A stretch of DNA of 64,000 nt, from NCBI RefSeq assembly GCF_038595055.1, contig NZ_CP152002.1, positions 4,694,501 to 4,758,500 of the forward strand, given 5' to 3'. Below, one piece after another: positions 25,795 to 34,185 of this stretch (position 1 is the stretch's first letter; every line of letters begins with the position of its first letter). Made by a program: the position numbers and the translations under genes. The DNA comes from Paenibacillus sp. FSL R7-0345 (GTDB lineage: Bacteria > Bacillota > Bacilli > Paenibacillales > Paenibacillaceae). Under the pieces are notes generated by a model. The model had not been told where the DNA came from, did no database searches, and worked only from the letters and a program-made list of their open reading frames with translations.

Positions 25795-27438
25795 CTATGA
25801 TTTAAAATAAAAGGCCAGTAGGCTTGCGAGCCCGTAGGGGTTACGTACGGCAATATCGTTAGCGCGGAACATAATGCTTCCGGCCACTTCATCGTATTTA
25901 TCATTGTATTTCAGCTGGTTAATAATCTGCTCACCGCTCTGCCATTCTGCAGTCTGCTTGGTGTCACCTACCTTGTAAGCGGCCTGGCCGATGTACAGCT
26001 TGACGCCGGTGCCTTTCACTTCATTTACCCACCAGTCCACAAGCTTGTCGTAGCGGGCCGCCGAGAAGGATAGGCTCCAGTAAATCTGCGGGGCAATATA
26101 GTCAATCCAGCCGTTCTTGATCCAGGTAAGGGTATCCGCATACATATCATCATAAGCTGTTACACCAGCGGTAGTGTCCGAGCCGGTACTATCGGTCTTT
26201 TTGTTGCGCCAGACCCCGAACGGGCTGACACCATAGGATAGAGCCGGCTTGGCGGTATGAATCTCCTGGCCCAGCTGGCGGATGAATTCATTGATATTGT
26301 TCCGCCGCCAGTCCGCCTTGCTGGCAATACCTGCACTGTTATATGCCTTAAAAGCCGCATCATCGGCAAAGGTTACATTCGAGGGATAGAAGTAATCATC
26401 CAGGTGTATACCATCGATGTCATAGCCTTTGACCACCTCCATGACCGTGTCGATGATATGCTGGCGCGCCTCCGGAATGCCTGGATTAATATACAGCTTG
26501 CTGTCCGCTTTGACGATCCAGTCCGGATGAACCTTGGACACATGATTACCAGCCAGGCCGGCAAGCGTAGCCGCTGCTGTGTCTGTTGTTGCCCGGAACG
26601 GGTTGAACCAGGCATGGATCTGCATTCCGCGCTGGTGGGCAGAGCTTACAATGTACTCCAGCGGATCATAGCCGGGAATCTTCCCCTGTGTGCCGGTTAG
26701 CACCTTGGACCAGGGGACGATCTGGGAAGAGTACAGGCTGTCTCCTGAGGGACGCACCTGCACAAATACAGCGTTGAAGCCGGTCGCCTGCAGCTTGTCC
26801 AGCAGCGTATCAAACTCCTGCTTCTGTTTGGCCGCGTTATTCGAAGATGACGTTGACGGCCAGTCCAGGTTGAACACAGTGGAGATCCAAGCCCCCTTCA
26901 TCGCCTTCCCTGTATTACCGGGCAATGTCGGTGCAGGGACAGAAGGCACAGAAGGTGTTGGCACCGCCGGAACCGTAGGCGTTGACGGACCCGTAATCTC
27001 TGCATTTGAATAAAGGGCGATATGCTTCGCTGCCTGATTCCACACCACCTGGAGGCCGAGCTGCTCACTAACAAAACGGAGCGGTACCATTACCCGGCCT
27101 TGTGTAATCTGCACTGAGGTATCCAGACGCACAGACGCTGCATTCACCATTGCCGTCTGTTTGCCGCTGGTCAGCTTCAGCACGGTATCCCCTTTGCTGA
27201 TCGTCGCTGTCTTGCTGCTCTGGCTCCATTCAACCGCTGCACCAAGCCCCTGGCTGATTACGCCGGCCGGAACCATCGTTACGCCTGAGGCCGTAATATA
27301 CGGCGGTACATCCGGATTCAGCGTCTCCCCGTCCAGTTCAATCGTGATCTGGACCGCAGCCGCACGGGCACCCGCGGGCCATACCGGCAGAAGCAGCATA
27401 AGTACCATTACTCCCAAAAACCATTTTCGGTAATTCAT
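25795..27438 (-). CDS. Secreted glycosyl hydrolase-like 10 (GHL10/DUF187) protein with copper-amine-oxidase-type N-terminal domain
   Basis: A 547-residue protein: signal peptide (1-27), a copper amine oxidase N-terminal type domain (about 30-147, common as a wall-associated module in Paenibacillus), a Pro/Val/Thr linker (148-176), and a GHL10 TIM-barrel domain (178-545) with GAWISTVFNLDWPS, IDGIHLDDYFYP and WRRNNINEFIRQL segments. Some relatives act on peptidoglycan or surface glycans; the substrate here is not known. ATG follows GGGAGG. It is inserted between yqhO and mntR compared with B. subtilis. Confidence 0.87.
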   Translation of the reverse strand: MNYRKWFLGVMVLMLLLPVWPAGARAAAVQITIELDGETLNPDVPPYITASGVTMVPAGVISQGLGAAVEWSQSSKTATISKGDTVLKLTSGKQTAMVNAASVRLDTSVQITQGRVMVPLRFVSEQLGLQVVWNQAAKHIALYSNAEITGPSTPTVPAVPTPSVPSVPAPTLPGNTGKAMKGAWISTVFNLDWPSTSSSNNAAKQKQEFDTLLDKLQATGFNAVFVQVRPSGDSLYSSQIVPWSKVLTGTQGKIPGYDPLEYIVSSAHQRGMQIHAWFNPFRATTDTAAATLAGLAGNHVSKVHPDWIVKADSKLYINPGIPEARQHIIDTVMEVVKGYDIDGIHLDDYFYPSNVTFADDAAFKAYNSAGIASKADWRRNNINEFIRQLGQEIHTAKPALSYGVSPFGVWRNKKTDSTGSDTTAGVTAYDDMYADTLTWIKNGWIDYIAPQIYWSLSFSAARYDKLVDWWVNEVKGTGVKLYIGQAAYKVGDTKQTAEWQSGEQIINQLKYNDKYDEVAGSIMFRANDIAVRNPYGLASLLAFYFKS

Positions 27439-27463
27439 AGTTCCTCCCTGTTGTGAAAATAAT

Positions 27464-27506
27464 AAAAAAACGGCCCTCTCGTCCTTATTTAAGGGAGATG
27501 GCCGTT
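27464..27506 (-). terminator. Terminator downstream of mntR
   Basis: AACGGCC (27469-27475) pairs with GGCCGTT (27500-27506), with a further CTC/GAG stem inside, and on the minus strand runs into seven T. It stands between mntR and the GHL10 gene. Confidence 0.7.
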
Positions 27507-27511
27507 TCTTG

Positions 27512-27598
27512 CAAAACGGAGAAATACAAGTAAAAGTATAACAGGCTGCTATACTTTCTCATACTTCGTTAAAGGACGTTATCCGTTTTGACGTAAAA
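27512..27598. repeat. Intergenic hairpin element of the GGACGYTAT family (copy 2)
   Basis: CAAAACGG (27512-27519) pairs perfectly with CCGTTTTG (27583-27590); inside are AAGTATA/TATACTT (27534-27540, 27550-27556). The 3' side TTAAAGGACGTTATCCGTTT resembles 5612-5632. It lies downstream of mntR. Confidence 0.45.
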
Positions 27599-27639
27599 AA
27601 ACTGGAAAGGTTGCGGTATACCATACAGAAACAGACTTT

Positions 27640-28065
27640 TTATGAATCGCTGACCAGCTCATTGTGAATATCATATAAGGTCTTCACGCGTTCCTCATCA
27701 CGGCGGAAATACTCCACCAGCGTCTCAATCCGCGTAATCGAATCCCAGCTTAGATGATGCTCGATGCCTTCGACATCCTTATAAATATGCTCCTGCTGCA
27801 CTCCGATCAGGCCGAGGAACTCCTCCAGCAGCTCATGGCGGTCAACCAGCCGTTTTCCTACTTTTTTACCTTTGCTCGTCAGGACAAGCCCACGATATTT
27901 CTCATAGATGAGATATTCGTCCTTATCCAGTTTTTGGATCATCTTGGTTACAGAGGAGGGGTGTACTTCCAAGCCCTCGGCAATATCCGAAACCCGCGCA
28001 TAACCCTTCTCGTCGATGAGCTTGTAAATGCGCTCCAAATAATCCTCCATGCTGGGTGTTGGCAT
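27640..28065 (-). CDS. mntR: Manganese transport regulator MntR
   Basis: A 141-residue DtxR-family repressor of standard length, with N-terminal winged helix and dimerisation domain. All metal ligands known for B. subtilis MntR are present at the same positions: Asp8, Glu11, His77, Glu99, Glu102, His103. With Mn2+ bound it represses manganese importers and can activate efflux genes. No manganese transporter is in this window, so its targets lie elsewhere. The gene is divergent from splB. Confidence 0.95.
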   Translation of the reverse strand: MPTPSMEDYLERIYKLIDEKGYARVSDIAEGLEVHPSSVTKMIQKLDKDEYLIYEKYRGLVLTSKGKKVGKRLVDRHELLEEFLGLIGVQQEHIYKDVEGIEHHLSWDSITRIETLVEYFRRDEERVKTLYDIHNELVSDS

Positions 28066-28256
28066 TCAAGTTTACCTCTTTTCTATAATGAGCGTGGCAC
28101 GGGGCCAACCTTGCTCTAACAATGATACATGTTTCTGCCGCCCCTTGGCAAGTCCTGCGGAAAAAGCACCTGCTGCCTTTAACGATGTTTACCATGATTT
28201 CAGGACCGCGGAAAAAGGCACAATAGGTGAAGCCTTTACGGGAGGAGTGTGAGTTC

Positions 28257-29333
28257 ATGACAATCGCAATACCTGAACGTCCAGCTGTCAAAAGAAAGCC
28301 GAGGCCTACCGGGTTATTCATTCCTGAGCTTGTTTTTTTTGAGCCGGATGCCCTGAACTACCCTAAAGGGGAAAAGATCATGGAATGGGTCAAAGCCCAA
28401 AACATCCCCTACCGGATGACCACCTCACATAACCGGATTACAAATCTACCCGGAGAAGGTGAGCTGGAGCAGTACAAAATCGCTAAGCGTACCCTTGTGG
28501 TAGGTCTGCGCAAAACGCTTACTTTTGACCAGTCCAAGCCTTCTGCCGATTATGCCATTCCCATTGCCACAGGCTGCATGGGCCACTGCCATTATTGTTA
28601 TCTTCAGACCACGCTGGGCGCGAAGCCCTATATTCGGGTGTATGTAAATACAGGAGATATCCTGGATGCCGCCAAAAAATATATCGATGAGCGCACGCCG
28701 GAAATCACCACGTTTGAAGCTGCCTGTACCTCCGACCCGCTAGGGCTGGAGCATATCACCGGCTCGCTGGCCGAGCTGATTACATTTATGGCCAAGGAGC
28801 CGCTGGGCCGGCTGCGCTTTGTTACGAAGTATCAGCATGTCGATCCGCTGCTCGGTCTGGAGCACAACGGGCATACCCGGATCCGCTTTAGCATCAATGC
28901 CGATTATGTCATCAAAAACTTCGAGCCGGCCACTGCCCGCTTCGAGGAACGGATTGAAGCCGCCGGGAAGGTTGCCAGGGCCGGGTATCCGCTTGGTTTT
29001 ATTATCGCGCCGATCATCTGGCATGACGGCTGGGAAGAGGGCTATGCGGAGCTGCTGGCCAAGCTGGAAAAAGCGATGCCTCCAGGCTCAGGCAAAGGCC
29101 TGACCTTCGAAATGATCCAGCACCGGTTCACCAAGACAGCCAAGACGGTGATTGAGAAGCGATACCCCAAATCCAAGCTGGAAATGGATATTGAGAAGCG
29201 CAAGAAAAAGTGGGGCCGCTGGGGACAGAACAAATATGTCTATCCCGATGAACAGCAAACCGCCCTGCGCGAATTCATCACAGAGCGGATTTTTGAGCAT
29301 TTTCCCGAGGCGGGTATTGATTACTTCACATAA
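28257..29333 (+). CDS. splB: Spore photoproduct lyase
   Basis: A 358-residue radical SAM enzyme with the cluster-binding CMGHCHYC (Cys107, Cys111, Cys114) and the hydrogen-donor Cys157 in TFEAACTSDPLG. It splits the spore photoproduct thymine dimer during germination. ATG 28257 has a GGGAGGAG site; an ATG-type frame opening at 28227 has none. A TGATTT-N18-CACAATA arrangement upstream loosely resembles a sigma-G promoter. It converges with ccdA, 18 bases apart. Confidence 0.94.
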   Translation: MTIAIPERPAVKRKPRPTGLFIPELVFFEPDALNYPKGEKIMEWVKAQNIPYRMTTSHNRITNLPGEGELEQYKIAKRTLVVGLRKTLTFDQSKPSADYAIPIATGCMGHCHYCYLQTTLGAKPYIRVYVNTGDILDAAKKYIDERTPEITTFEAACTSDPLGLEHITGSLAELITFMAKEPLGRLRFVTKYQHVDPLLGLEHNGHTRIRFSINADYVIKNFEPATARFEERIEAAGKVARAGYPLGFIIAPIIWHDGWEEGYAELLAKLEKAMPPGSGKGLTFEMIQHRFTKTAKTVIEKRYPKSKLEMDIEKRKKKWGRWGQNKYVYPDEQQTALREFITERIFEHFPEAGIDYFT

Positions 29334-29351
29334 ACCGTTCATTTTAAACTG

Positions 29352-30065
29352 CTAAAAAATCAGCCAGTCCGGCGTGACCCCCTGCAGCCAAATTGTAATC
29401 CGGAACATCTGATCCGTGAACAGCAGGAAGCCCATCAGGATCATCAGCGCTCCTCCGGCCTTCATCAGTATATTGGAATACTTCAGAATACGCCTTGCTC
29501 CGCCCAGGAAAAAGGCCAGTGCAAAGAACGGGAGCGCGAATCCAAGGCTGTACGCGGTGATCATCGTAAACCAGGTGCCCGGGTCACTGGCTGAGAGCGC
29601 GATGATCGCCGTCAGGATCGGCCCGATGCACGGGGACCAGCCTGCCGAAAAGCCGATGCCGAAGATAAAAGATCCGGCATACCCGGCCGGCTTCCACTTC
29701 AGATCCAGCTTGCGTTCACGCAGCAGGAACTGCGGCTGAAAGACGCCAAGCAGAAACAGTCCCATCACGATGATCAGAATGGCCGACAGCTGGCGGATCA
29801 GATCACGCTGGCCGTTAAAAAATTGCCCGAACAGCCCGGCACCAAAGCCGAGCGTATAGAAAACTGCCGAAAAACCCAAAATAAAAGCCAGCGTATGCGA
29901 GAGGGTCCGGAAACGGACCTCTTTGCTGTTGCTGCCGCTTTTTAGCTGCTGCACCGACAGGCCTGTAATATACGACAGGTACGAGGGATAGAGCGGCAGA
30001 CAGCAAGGCGATATAAACGACGCAATTCCGGCGGCAAAAGCGATTCCTGCATTCAGATTGGACAA
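29352..30065 (-). CDS. ccdA: Cytochrome c biogenesis protein CcdA (thiol-disulfide carrier)
   Basis: A 237-residue DsbD/CcdA-type protein with six membrane helices. The redox cysteines are in SPCCLPLYPSY (first helix) and GWSPCIGPIL (fourth helix). It passes reducing power across the membrane to apocytochrome c and to spore-cortex thioredoxin-like proteins. It begins at TTG 30065 with GGAAGGAGAG upstream. No partner thioredoxin gene lies beside it. Confidence 0.92.
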   Translation of the reverse strand: MSNLNAGIAFAAGIASFISPCCLPLYPSYLSYITGLSVQQLKSGSNSKEVRFRTLSHTLAFILGFSAVFYTLGFGAGLFGQFFNGQRDLIRQLSAILIIVMGLFLLGVFQPQFLLRERKLDLKWKPAGYAGSFIFGIGFSAGWSPCIGPILTAIIALSASDPGTWFTMITAYSLGFALPFFALAFFLGGARRILKYSNILMKAGGALMILMGFLLFTDQMFRITIWLQGVTPDWLIF

Positions 30066-30129
30066 GCAGCAGCTCTCCTTCCGGCTTCAAGCTGAATAGG
30101 CATCAGCAGTTCTGATGCTGGAGCAGATT

Positions 30130-30933
30130 CTAGGCAGGCAGTCCTTTTTTACCAATTAGGGTCAGGGCAAGCAGCGCGATAAGCAAGAGTACAATTGTTG
30201 CCCCTGGAGCAAGGTTCCATACACCGGCTACCACCAGCCCGCCGACCACGGCAATCTCCGCGATAACGACCGACAGGACCACAGAGGACTTGAAGCTGCG
30301 TGACAGCAGCAGACTGATCGCTACAGGGATCGTGAGCAGCGCAGATACGAGCAATGAACCGACAATTTTAATCGCTGTGCTGATTACAAGCGCCGTAAGT
30401 ACTGTGATAAGCATATTGAGCAGCTTGACCGGCAGACCGCTGACGCTCGCCGCATCCTCCTCAAAGCTGAGCAGGAAAAACTCCTTGAAGAACAGCGCTA
30501 CCACCACAACCACCGCAATCGTTACAATTCCAACAACGATCAAATCTGTATTATCTAGCGTGTATATACTTCCGAACAGATAGCTCATTACATCTGCATT
30601 ATAGCCTTTACCTAAAGTAAAGAACAGTGATGCCAGCGCCACCCCGCCTGACATAATGATCGCGATGGAGAGCTCAGCATAGCTTTTGTAGGCTTTACGC
30701 AGCTTTTCGATGGCAAACGAGGCAACCACGGCAAAGATCAGGCCTGCCCCCAATGGGTAAAAGCCGGTCAAAAAGCCCAGCGCCACCCCGGCAATCGTCA
30801 CATGCGCCAGCGTATCGCCGATCATGGACAAGCGTCGTAACACAAGAAAAACGCCGATCAGCGGCGCCGTAATTCCAATCATCAGCCCGCCCGCAAGCGC
30901 CCGCTGAAAAAAGTCACTGAATAAAATTTCCAA
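30130..30933 (-). CDS. znuB: Zinc ABC transporter permease
   Basis: A 267-residue metal ABC permease (ABC-3 family) with about seven or eight membrane helices, and the family segments LRRLSMIGDTLAHVTIAGVALG and VGSLLVSALLTIPVAISLLL (both trimmed). TTG 30933 has a GGAG site at spacing eight. The ATPase and binding protein lie upstream on the same strand but are separated by about 790 bases of repeats rather than being adjacent. Confidence 0.9.
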   Translation of the reverse strand: MEILFSDFFQRALAGGLMIGITAPLIGVFLVLRRLSMIGDTLAHVTIAGVALGFLTGFYPLGAGLIFAVVASFAIEKLRKAYKSYAELSIAIIMSGGVALASLFFTLGKGYNADVMSYLFGSIYTLDNTDLIVVGIVTIAVVVVVALFFKEFFLLSFEEDAASVSGLPVKLLNMLITVLTALVISTAIKIVGSLLVSALLTIPVAISLLLSRSFKSSVVLSVVIAEIAVVGGLVVAGVWNLAPGATIVLLLIALLALTLIGKKGLPA

Positions 30934-31004
30934 GATGATATCTCCTCATAAATAATTAGAAACAAACCAAACCTTTTGAAAAAGAGTTTTAGATCCCTCC
31001 CAAA

Positions 31005-31094
31005 CCCTCCCTTCCAAGGGAGGGCCCCAAGGGCTCTGCCCTCTGGACACCCGTTTAAGTGCAACTGGCGTAGGCGAGCCGGCTTCTGGTGTCT
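31005..31094. repeat. GC-rich multi-stem element in the znuC-znuB gap
   Basis: CCCTCCCTT/AAGGGAGGG (31005-31013, 31016-31024) makes a 9-bp stem with a two-base loop, followed by AGGGC/GCCCT (31030-31042) and a longer-range GACACC/GGTGTC pair (31046-31051, 31088-31093). Similar GC-rich stem blocks occur widely between genes in Bacillota. No coding frame explains it. Confidence 0.5.
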
Positions 31095-31280
31095 AGAAAC
31101 GTTTTGGTGATAATCGCTTTCGTCCCTTTCAGGGACACGCTTTACGTTAACAGTACTTTGGGACGATAAAAGTTAGGGACAAGGTAAAGCATATGGTTAC
31201 TTTGAGGAACGTTAAGGGACGTTTGTTATGTAGCTACAGTTATCTATACCCGCCTGCCTCACACCGAGCACGTATCAAAC

Positions 31281-31469
31281 TTAAGTGTAGTTTGTACAAC
31301 TAAATCCGGCAAAATTGCGGATTATGAAAGAATAAGTGTACTTGGTGCAGCTATTTCGATGAATTAAGGCGGTTTTGAACGTTTTCGGCAAAAATAAGTG
31401 TACAGAGTGCAGTTAAAACCTGCAACGGAGCAAATTAGCAGGTTTTAGTTGCACAAACTGCAGTTATTT
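31281..31469. repeat. Cluster of four TGTANTTYGTACA-type motifs
   Basis: Four copies are visible: 31281-31303 (TTAAGTGTAGTTTGTACAAC), 31333-31355 (TAAGTGTACTTGGTGCAGC), 31394-31416 (TAAGTGTACAGAGTGCAGTT), and an inverted one at 31444-31468. Spacing is about 50-60 bases, and the spacers can form small stems (CCGGC...GCGG, AAAACCTGC/GCAGGTTTT). Related motifs are at 2031-2117. The rest of this 790-bp gap (30934-31723) has no gene that I can support. Confidence 0.6.
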
Positions 31470-31723
31470 CGGCTGCAGCCTCTTTAACAAGTATTAATAT
31501 TCCCATACAACGGGTACAGCATATTCAATTTATCCGTCCGTCTTACTTGTAGCACATGTAACATGGTTACTTTCAAGGCTTCAGCACCATACAGCGCGCA
31601 TAGTTCTCTTACATACACCGAGTATAACACCTTTGTTTTACTAGTTTAGCCTACTTATAGCGTATTTAACACTATTACTTTACTAGCATTGGCTTATCAG
31701 GATCTGCATGGCAACGTCCTCTT

Positions 31724-32473
31724 TTAGGCTAATGTATGCTGGAGATCCTCGGCGGCGCAGTTCTGCACGTCGTGGGAGTGGCGGCAGTAGAAGTTGATTT
31801 TACCGTTACTTTGTACCGGCTCATTGCCCAGGTAGCTCTTGATCATATCGATGTCATGCGACACCATCAAGAAGGTCATGTGGTGATGGGCATGCATGTG
31901 GAAAATGAGTTCAAAAAATCCCGCCTGCGTCTCCGCATCAATCCCCACTGTAGGTTCGTCCAGAATCAGCAGATCCGGATGGTTGATCAGCGCACGCGCC
32001 AGGAAGACGCGCTGCTGCTGGCCGCCGGAGAGCTGGCCGACTCTTTTGTCCGCGATATCCTGAATCCGCATTACTTCCAGCGCGTCCTCACACTGGCGGT
32101 GCTGGGCTTTGGATACGCGGCGGATCAGGTTCTTGTTGTTGTACAGTCCGGACAGAACGACTTCGCGCACTGTGGCCGGGAACAACGGGTTAAAAGCATT
32201 TTTTTGCGGGACATAACCGATCCGTTCCCAGTCCTTAAATTTGCGCACAGACTGGCCGAACAGCTTGATATCGCCGCTGGATGGCGGGAGCAGGCCCACG
32301 ATCATTTTCATTAAAGTGGTTTTGCCCGCGCCGTTGGAACCGATAATGCCAAGGAAATCCCGCTCCTTCACGGTGTAACTCAGACCCGAAATGACCTTCT
32401 GCTCTCCGTAGGAGAAGGACAAATCCTCTATTTCGATCATATGCTGATGGCAGTCCAGGGATACCGGTTGCAT
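31724..32473 (-). CDS. znuC: Zinc ABC transporter ATP-binding protein
   Basis: A 249-residue ATPase with Walker A GSNGAGKTT, signature LSGGQQQRVFLARAL, Walker B DLLILDEPTVGID, and the metal-importer stretch YVPQKNAFNPLFPATVREVV. The C-terminus is rich in His and Cys (YCRHSHDVQNCAAEDLQHTL), which could bind zinc. ATG 32473 is eight bases from AAAGGCGG. It is 33 bases after znuA, so both share the Zur-controlled promoter. Confidence 0.91.
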   Translation of the reverse strand: MQPVSLDCHQHMIEIEDLSFSYGEQKVISGLSYTVKERDFLGIIGSNGAGKTTLMKMIVGLLPPSSGDIKLFGQSVRKFKDWERIGYVPQKNAFNPLFPATVREVVLSGLYNNKNLIRRVSKAQHRQCEDALEVMRIQDIADKRVGQLSGGQQQRVFLARALINHPDLLILDEPTVGIDAETQAGFFELIFHMHAHHHMTFLMVSHDIDMIKSYLGNEPVQSNGKINFYCRHSHDVQNCAAEDLQHTLA

Positions 32474-32506
32474 GATGTGTACCGCCTTTCAATTAATGCT
32501 TTCTTT

Positions 32507-33535
32507 TTATTGTAAAGCCAGAATCAGATTTTGCAAATTTTTCTCCATCAAAGTGAAGTAATTATCGCCGTTTTTCTCCTGAGCTTCAGTCAGGCCTTCC
32601 ACCGGATTAAGGACCATTGTCTCTACGCCTGCTTCAGCGGCCAGCGTTTTAGCCAGCTTATCGGAGACCAGCTCCTCGAAGAAAATATATTTAATTCCCT
32701 CATCCTTAACCAGTGCAGCCAGGTTCACCAGATCCTGTCCGCGCGGCTCGGCATCAGGCGACAAGCCCATAATTGCATGCTGGCTCAGACCGTAATCACG
32801 GGCCAGATAAGCAAATGCCTGATGGGACACGACAATTTCTTTATTGGGAAGCTTGGCAAGCTCCGTTTCAAATTTGCTGTCAAGAGCCTGTAAACGCTCA
32901 GCCAGCTGGCTGTAACGCTCTTCATAGCCTGCCTGGTGTTCAGGATCTGCCTCGATCAGGCTATTCTTGATATTTTCAGCCATAACCAGCGCCGATTTCG
33001 GACTTACCCATGTGTGCGGGTCAGTGTGCAGGCTGTCGCCAGCCGCTTCCTCAGCGTGATTATCCTCATGTTCTTCAGCATCAGTGTGCTCGTCAGCGTG
33101 CTCATCTTCAGCATGGGTTTCTCCGCCGTGGTTATGACCATCATCTTCGTCAGTCATAATATAATCCACGCCTTCGCTGACTGCAACAGCCTTCACTTCA
33201 CTGCCACTATCCAGACTTTTCAGGAAATTCGGCACCCAGCCTTCAAGACCTGCACCATTGTACAGGAACAGCTGTGACTTGGAGGTGTTAATGATATCCT
33301 GGCTGCGCGGAGTCCAGTCATGCGGCTCTACTCCAACCGGCAGCAGGTTAATCACATTGATATCATCCCCGCCGATTTCACTCGTAAATTCATATATAGG
33401 ATAGAAAGTTGTAATAACATTCACTTTTCCTTCAACAATACTTCCACTGCTCTTAGCTCCGCATGCTGTAAGCACCAGCAGGGCAAGCAAAGCAGGCATG
33501 AGCAGCAATTTCCGGTTCAACACGTTAAAAGACAT
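32507..33535 (-). CDS. znuA: Zinc ABC transporter substrate-binding lipoprotein
   Basis: A 342-residue cluster A-I metal-binding lipoprotein: lipobox LTAC (Cys25), metal-site histidines in EPHDW (His72), DPHTW (His174) and VVSHQAFAY, and an acidic ligand near FFEELV. Residues 131-160 form a loop with seven His and many Asp/Glu, the zinc-scavenging loop seen in ZnuA. It captures Zn2+ outside the membrane. First gene of the znuA-znuC unit. The Zur boxes upstream make zinc rather than manganese the likely metal. Confidence 0.93.
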   Translation of the reverse strand: MSFNVLNRKLLLMPALLALLVLTACGAKSSGSIVEGKVNVITTFYPIYEFTSEIGGDDINVINLLPVGVEPHDWTPRSQDIINTSKSQLFLYNGAGLEGWVPNFLKSLDSGSEVKAVAVSEGVDYIMTDEDDGHNHGGETHAEDEHADEHTDAEEHEDNHAEEAAGDSLHTDPHTWVSPKSALVMAENIKNSLIEADPEHQAGYEERYSQLAERLQALDSKFETELAKLPNKEIVVSHQAFAYLARDYGLSQHAIMGLSPDAEPRGQDLVNLAALVKDEGIKYIFFEELVSDKLAKTLAAEAGVETMVLNPVEGLTEAQEKNGDNYFTLMEKNLQNLILALQ

Positions 33536-33556
33536 ATTCTCTATCGACCCCTTAAA

Positions 33557-33606
33557 TCGTAAATTTTACTATGAGAATTATAATAGTAATCGTTACGATA
33601 AGTCAA
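33557..33606 (-). promoter_or_regulatory. znuA promoter with two Zur-like operators
   Basis: On the minus strand TTGACT (33606-33601) and TATAAT (33582-33577) are 18 bases apart. Between them, and touching the -10, is TAGTAATCGTTACGA (33584-33598), and just downstream is TCGTAAATTTTACTA (33557-33571). Both fit the Bacillus Zur box pattern TCGTAAT-N-ATTACGA with one to three mismatches. Zur bound here would block polymerase. Confidence 0.75.
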
Positions 33607-33739
33607 CACCGAACTCTTCCCTTCACATGTGAATCTGTTCAAACTCGCTTGACCCTTTTAGATAATAATGCGCGTAATCCCTAAAAGTCGCTGTTCATCC
33701 ATCCCTCTCATCGATCCCTCCATCTCACTCATTCCACTC

Positions 33740-33880
33740 TAACGGACTCCAGCGCCCTTAAATAAACGATTTGTCCAAAAAAACAGCGATTTAAGGTGCA
33801 ATAAGGGCACTACGGTCCGTTAGCCAGGGGAAATCTGTATTACAGCAGAATTAACGCCTCCTCAGTCCGTAAGCCGTACC
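33740..33880. repeat. TAACGGAC/GTCCGTTA palindrome element, second locus
   Basis: TAACGGAC (33740-33747) pairs with GTCCGTTA (33815-33822); inside are CGCCCTTA/TAAGGGC and CGATTT/AGCGATTT-type arms. A third half, CTCAGTCCGTAA, follows near 33866-33877 after AACGCCTC, just as AACGCCTCCTGAGTCCGTTA does at 13529-13548. It lies in the 650-bp gap between znuA and metG; the remaining bases there show only the znuA promoter and the metG terminator. Confidence 0.6.
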
Positions 33881-34029
33881 AGCGAGCTATTCTCCACAGA
33901 TAGAGGAAAAGTTCCACAGTCCATCCGCCAATCACATTACCGGGTTTGTCAGCCCCCCAGGCTCCTTCACGCATCGCACTAGCCCAATAAGCAGCCTACT
34001 CCCCACTCATACACATCAACTATTTGCAT

Positions 34030-34110
34030 AAAAAAAGAACACCTGCAGCCGGCGGGATTGCCCTTGTCATATCACAGGGACTTTCCCGTTTCCGGCATGC
34101 GGTGTTCTTT
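34030..34110 (-). terminator. Terminator of metG
   Basis: AAAGAACACCTGCAGCCGG (34034-34052) pairs with CCGGCATGCGGTGTTCTTT (34092-34110) with small internal mismatches, and on the minus strand ends in seven T. The loop of about 40 bases contains a further CCCTTGT/ACAGGG stem. Confidence 0.7.
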
Positions 34111-34185
34111 GTCAATGCTGCGCACTGTCAAAGGCTTACGCCTGCTCAACAGCTACGCTGTGCAAATGTCTGTAACTGAAATTGC

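Noticed and set aside
31281..31469. CRISPR-like spacing of repeated motifs
   Set aside because: Only four diverged copies, one inverted, with spacers of unequal length and no cas genes.
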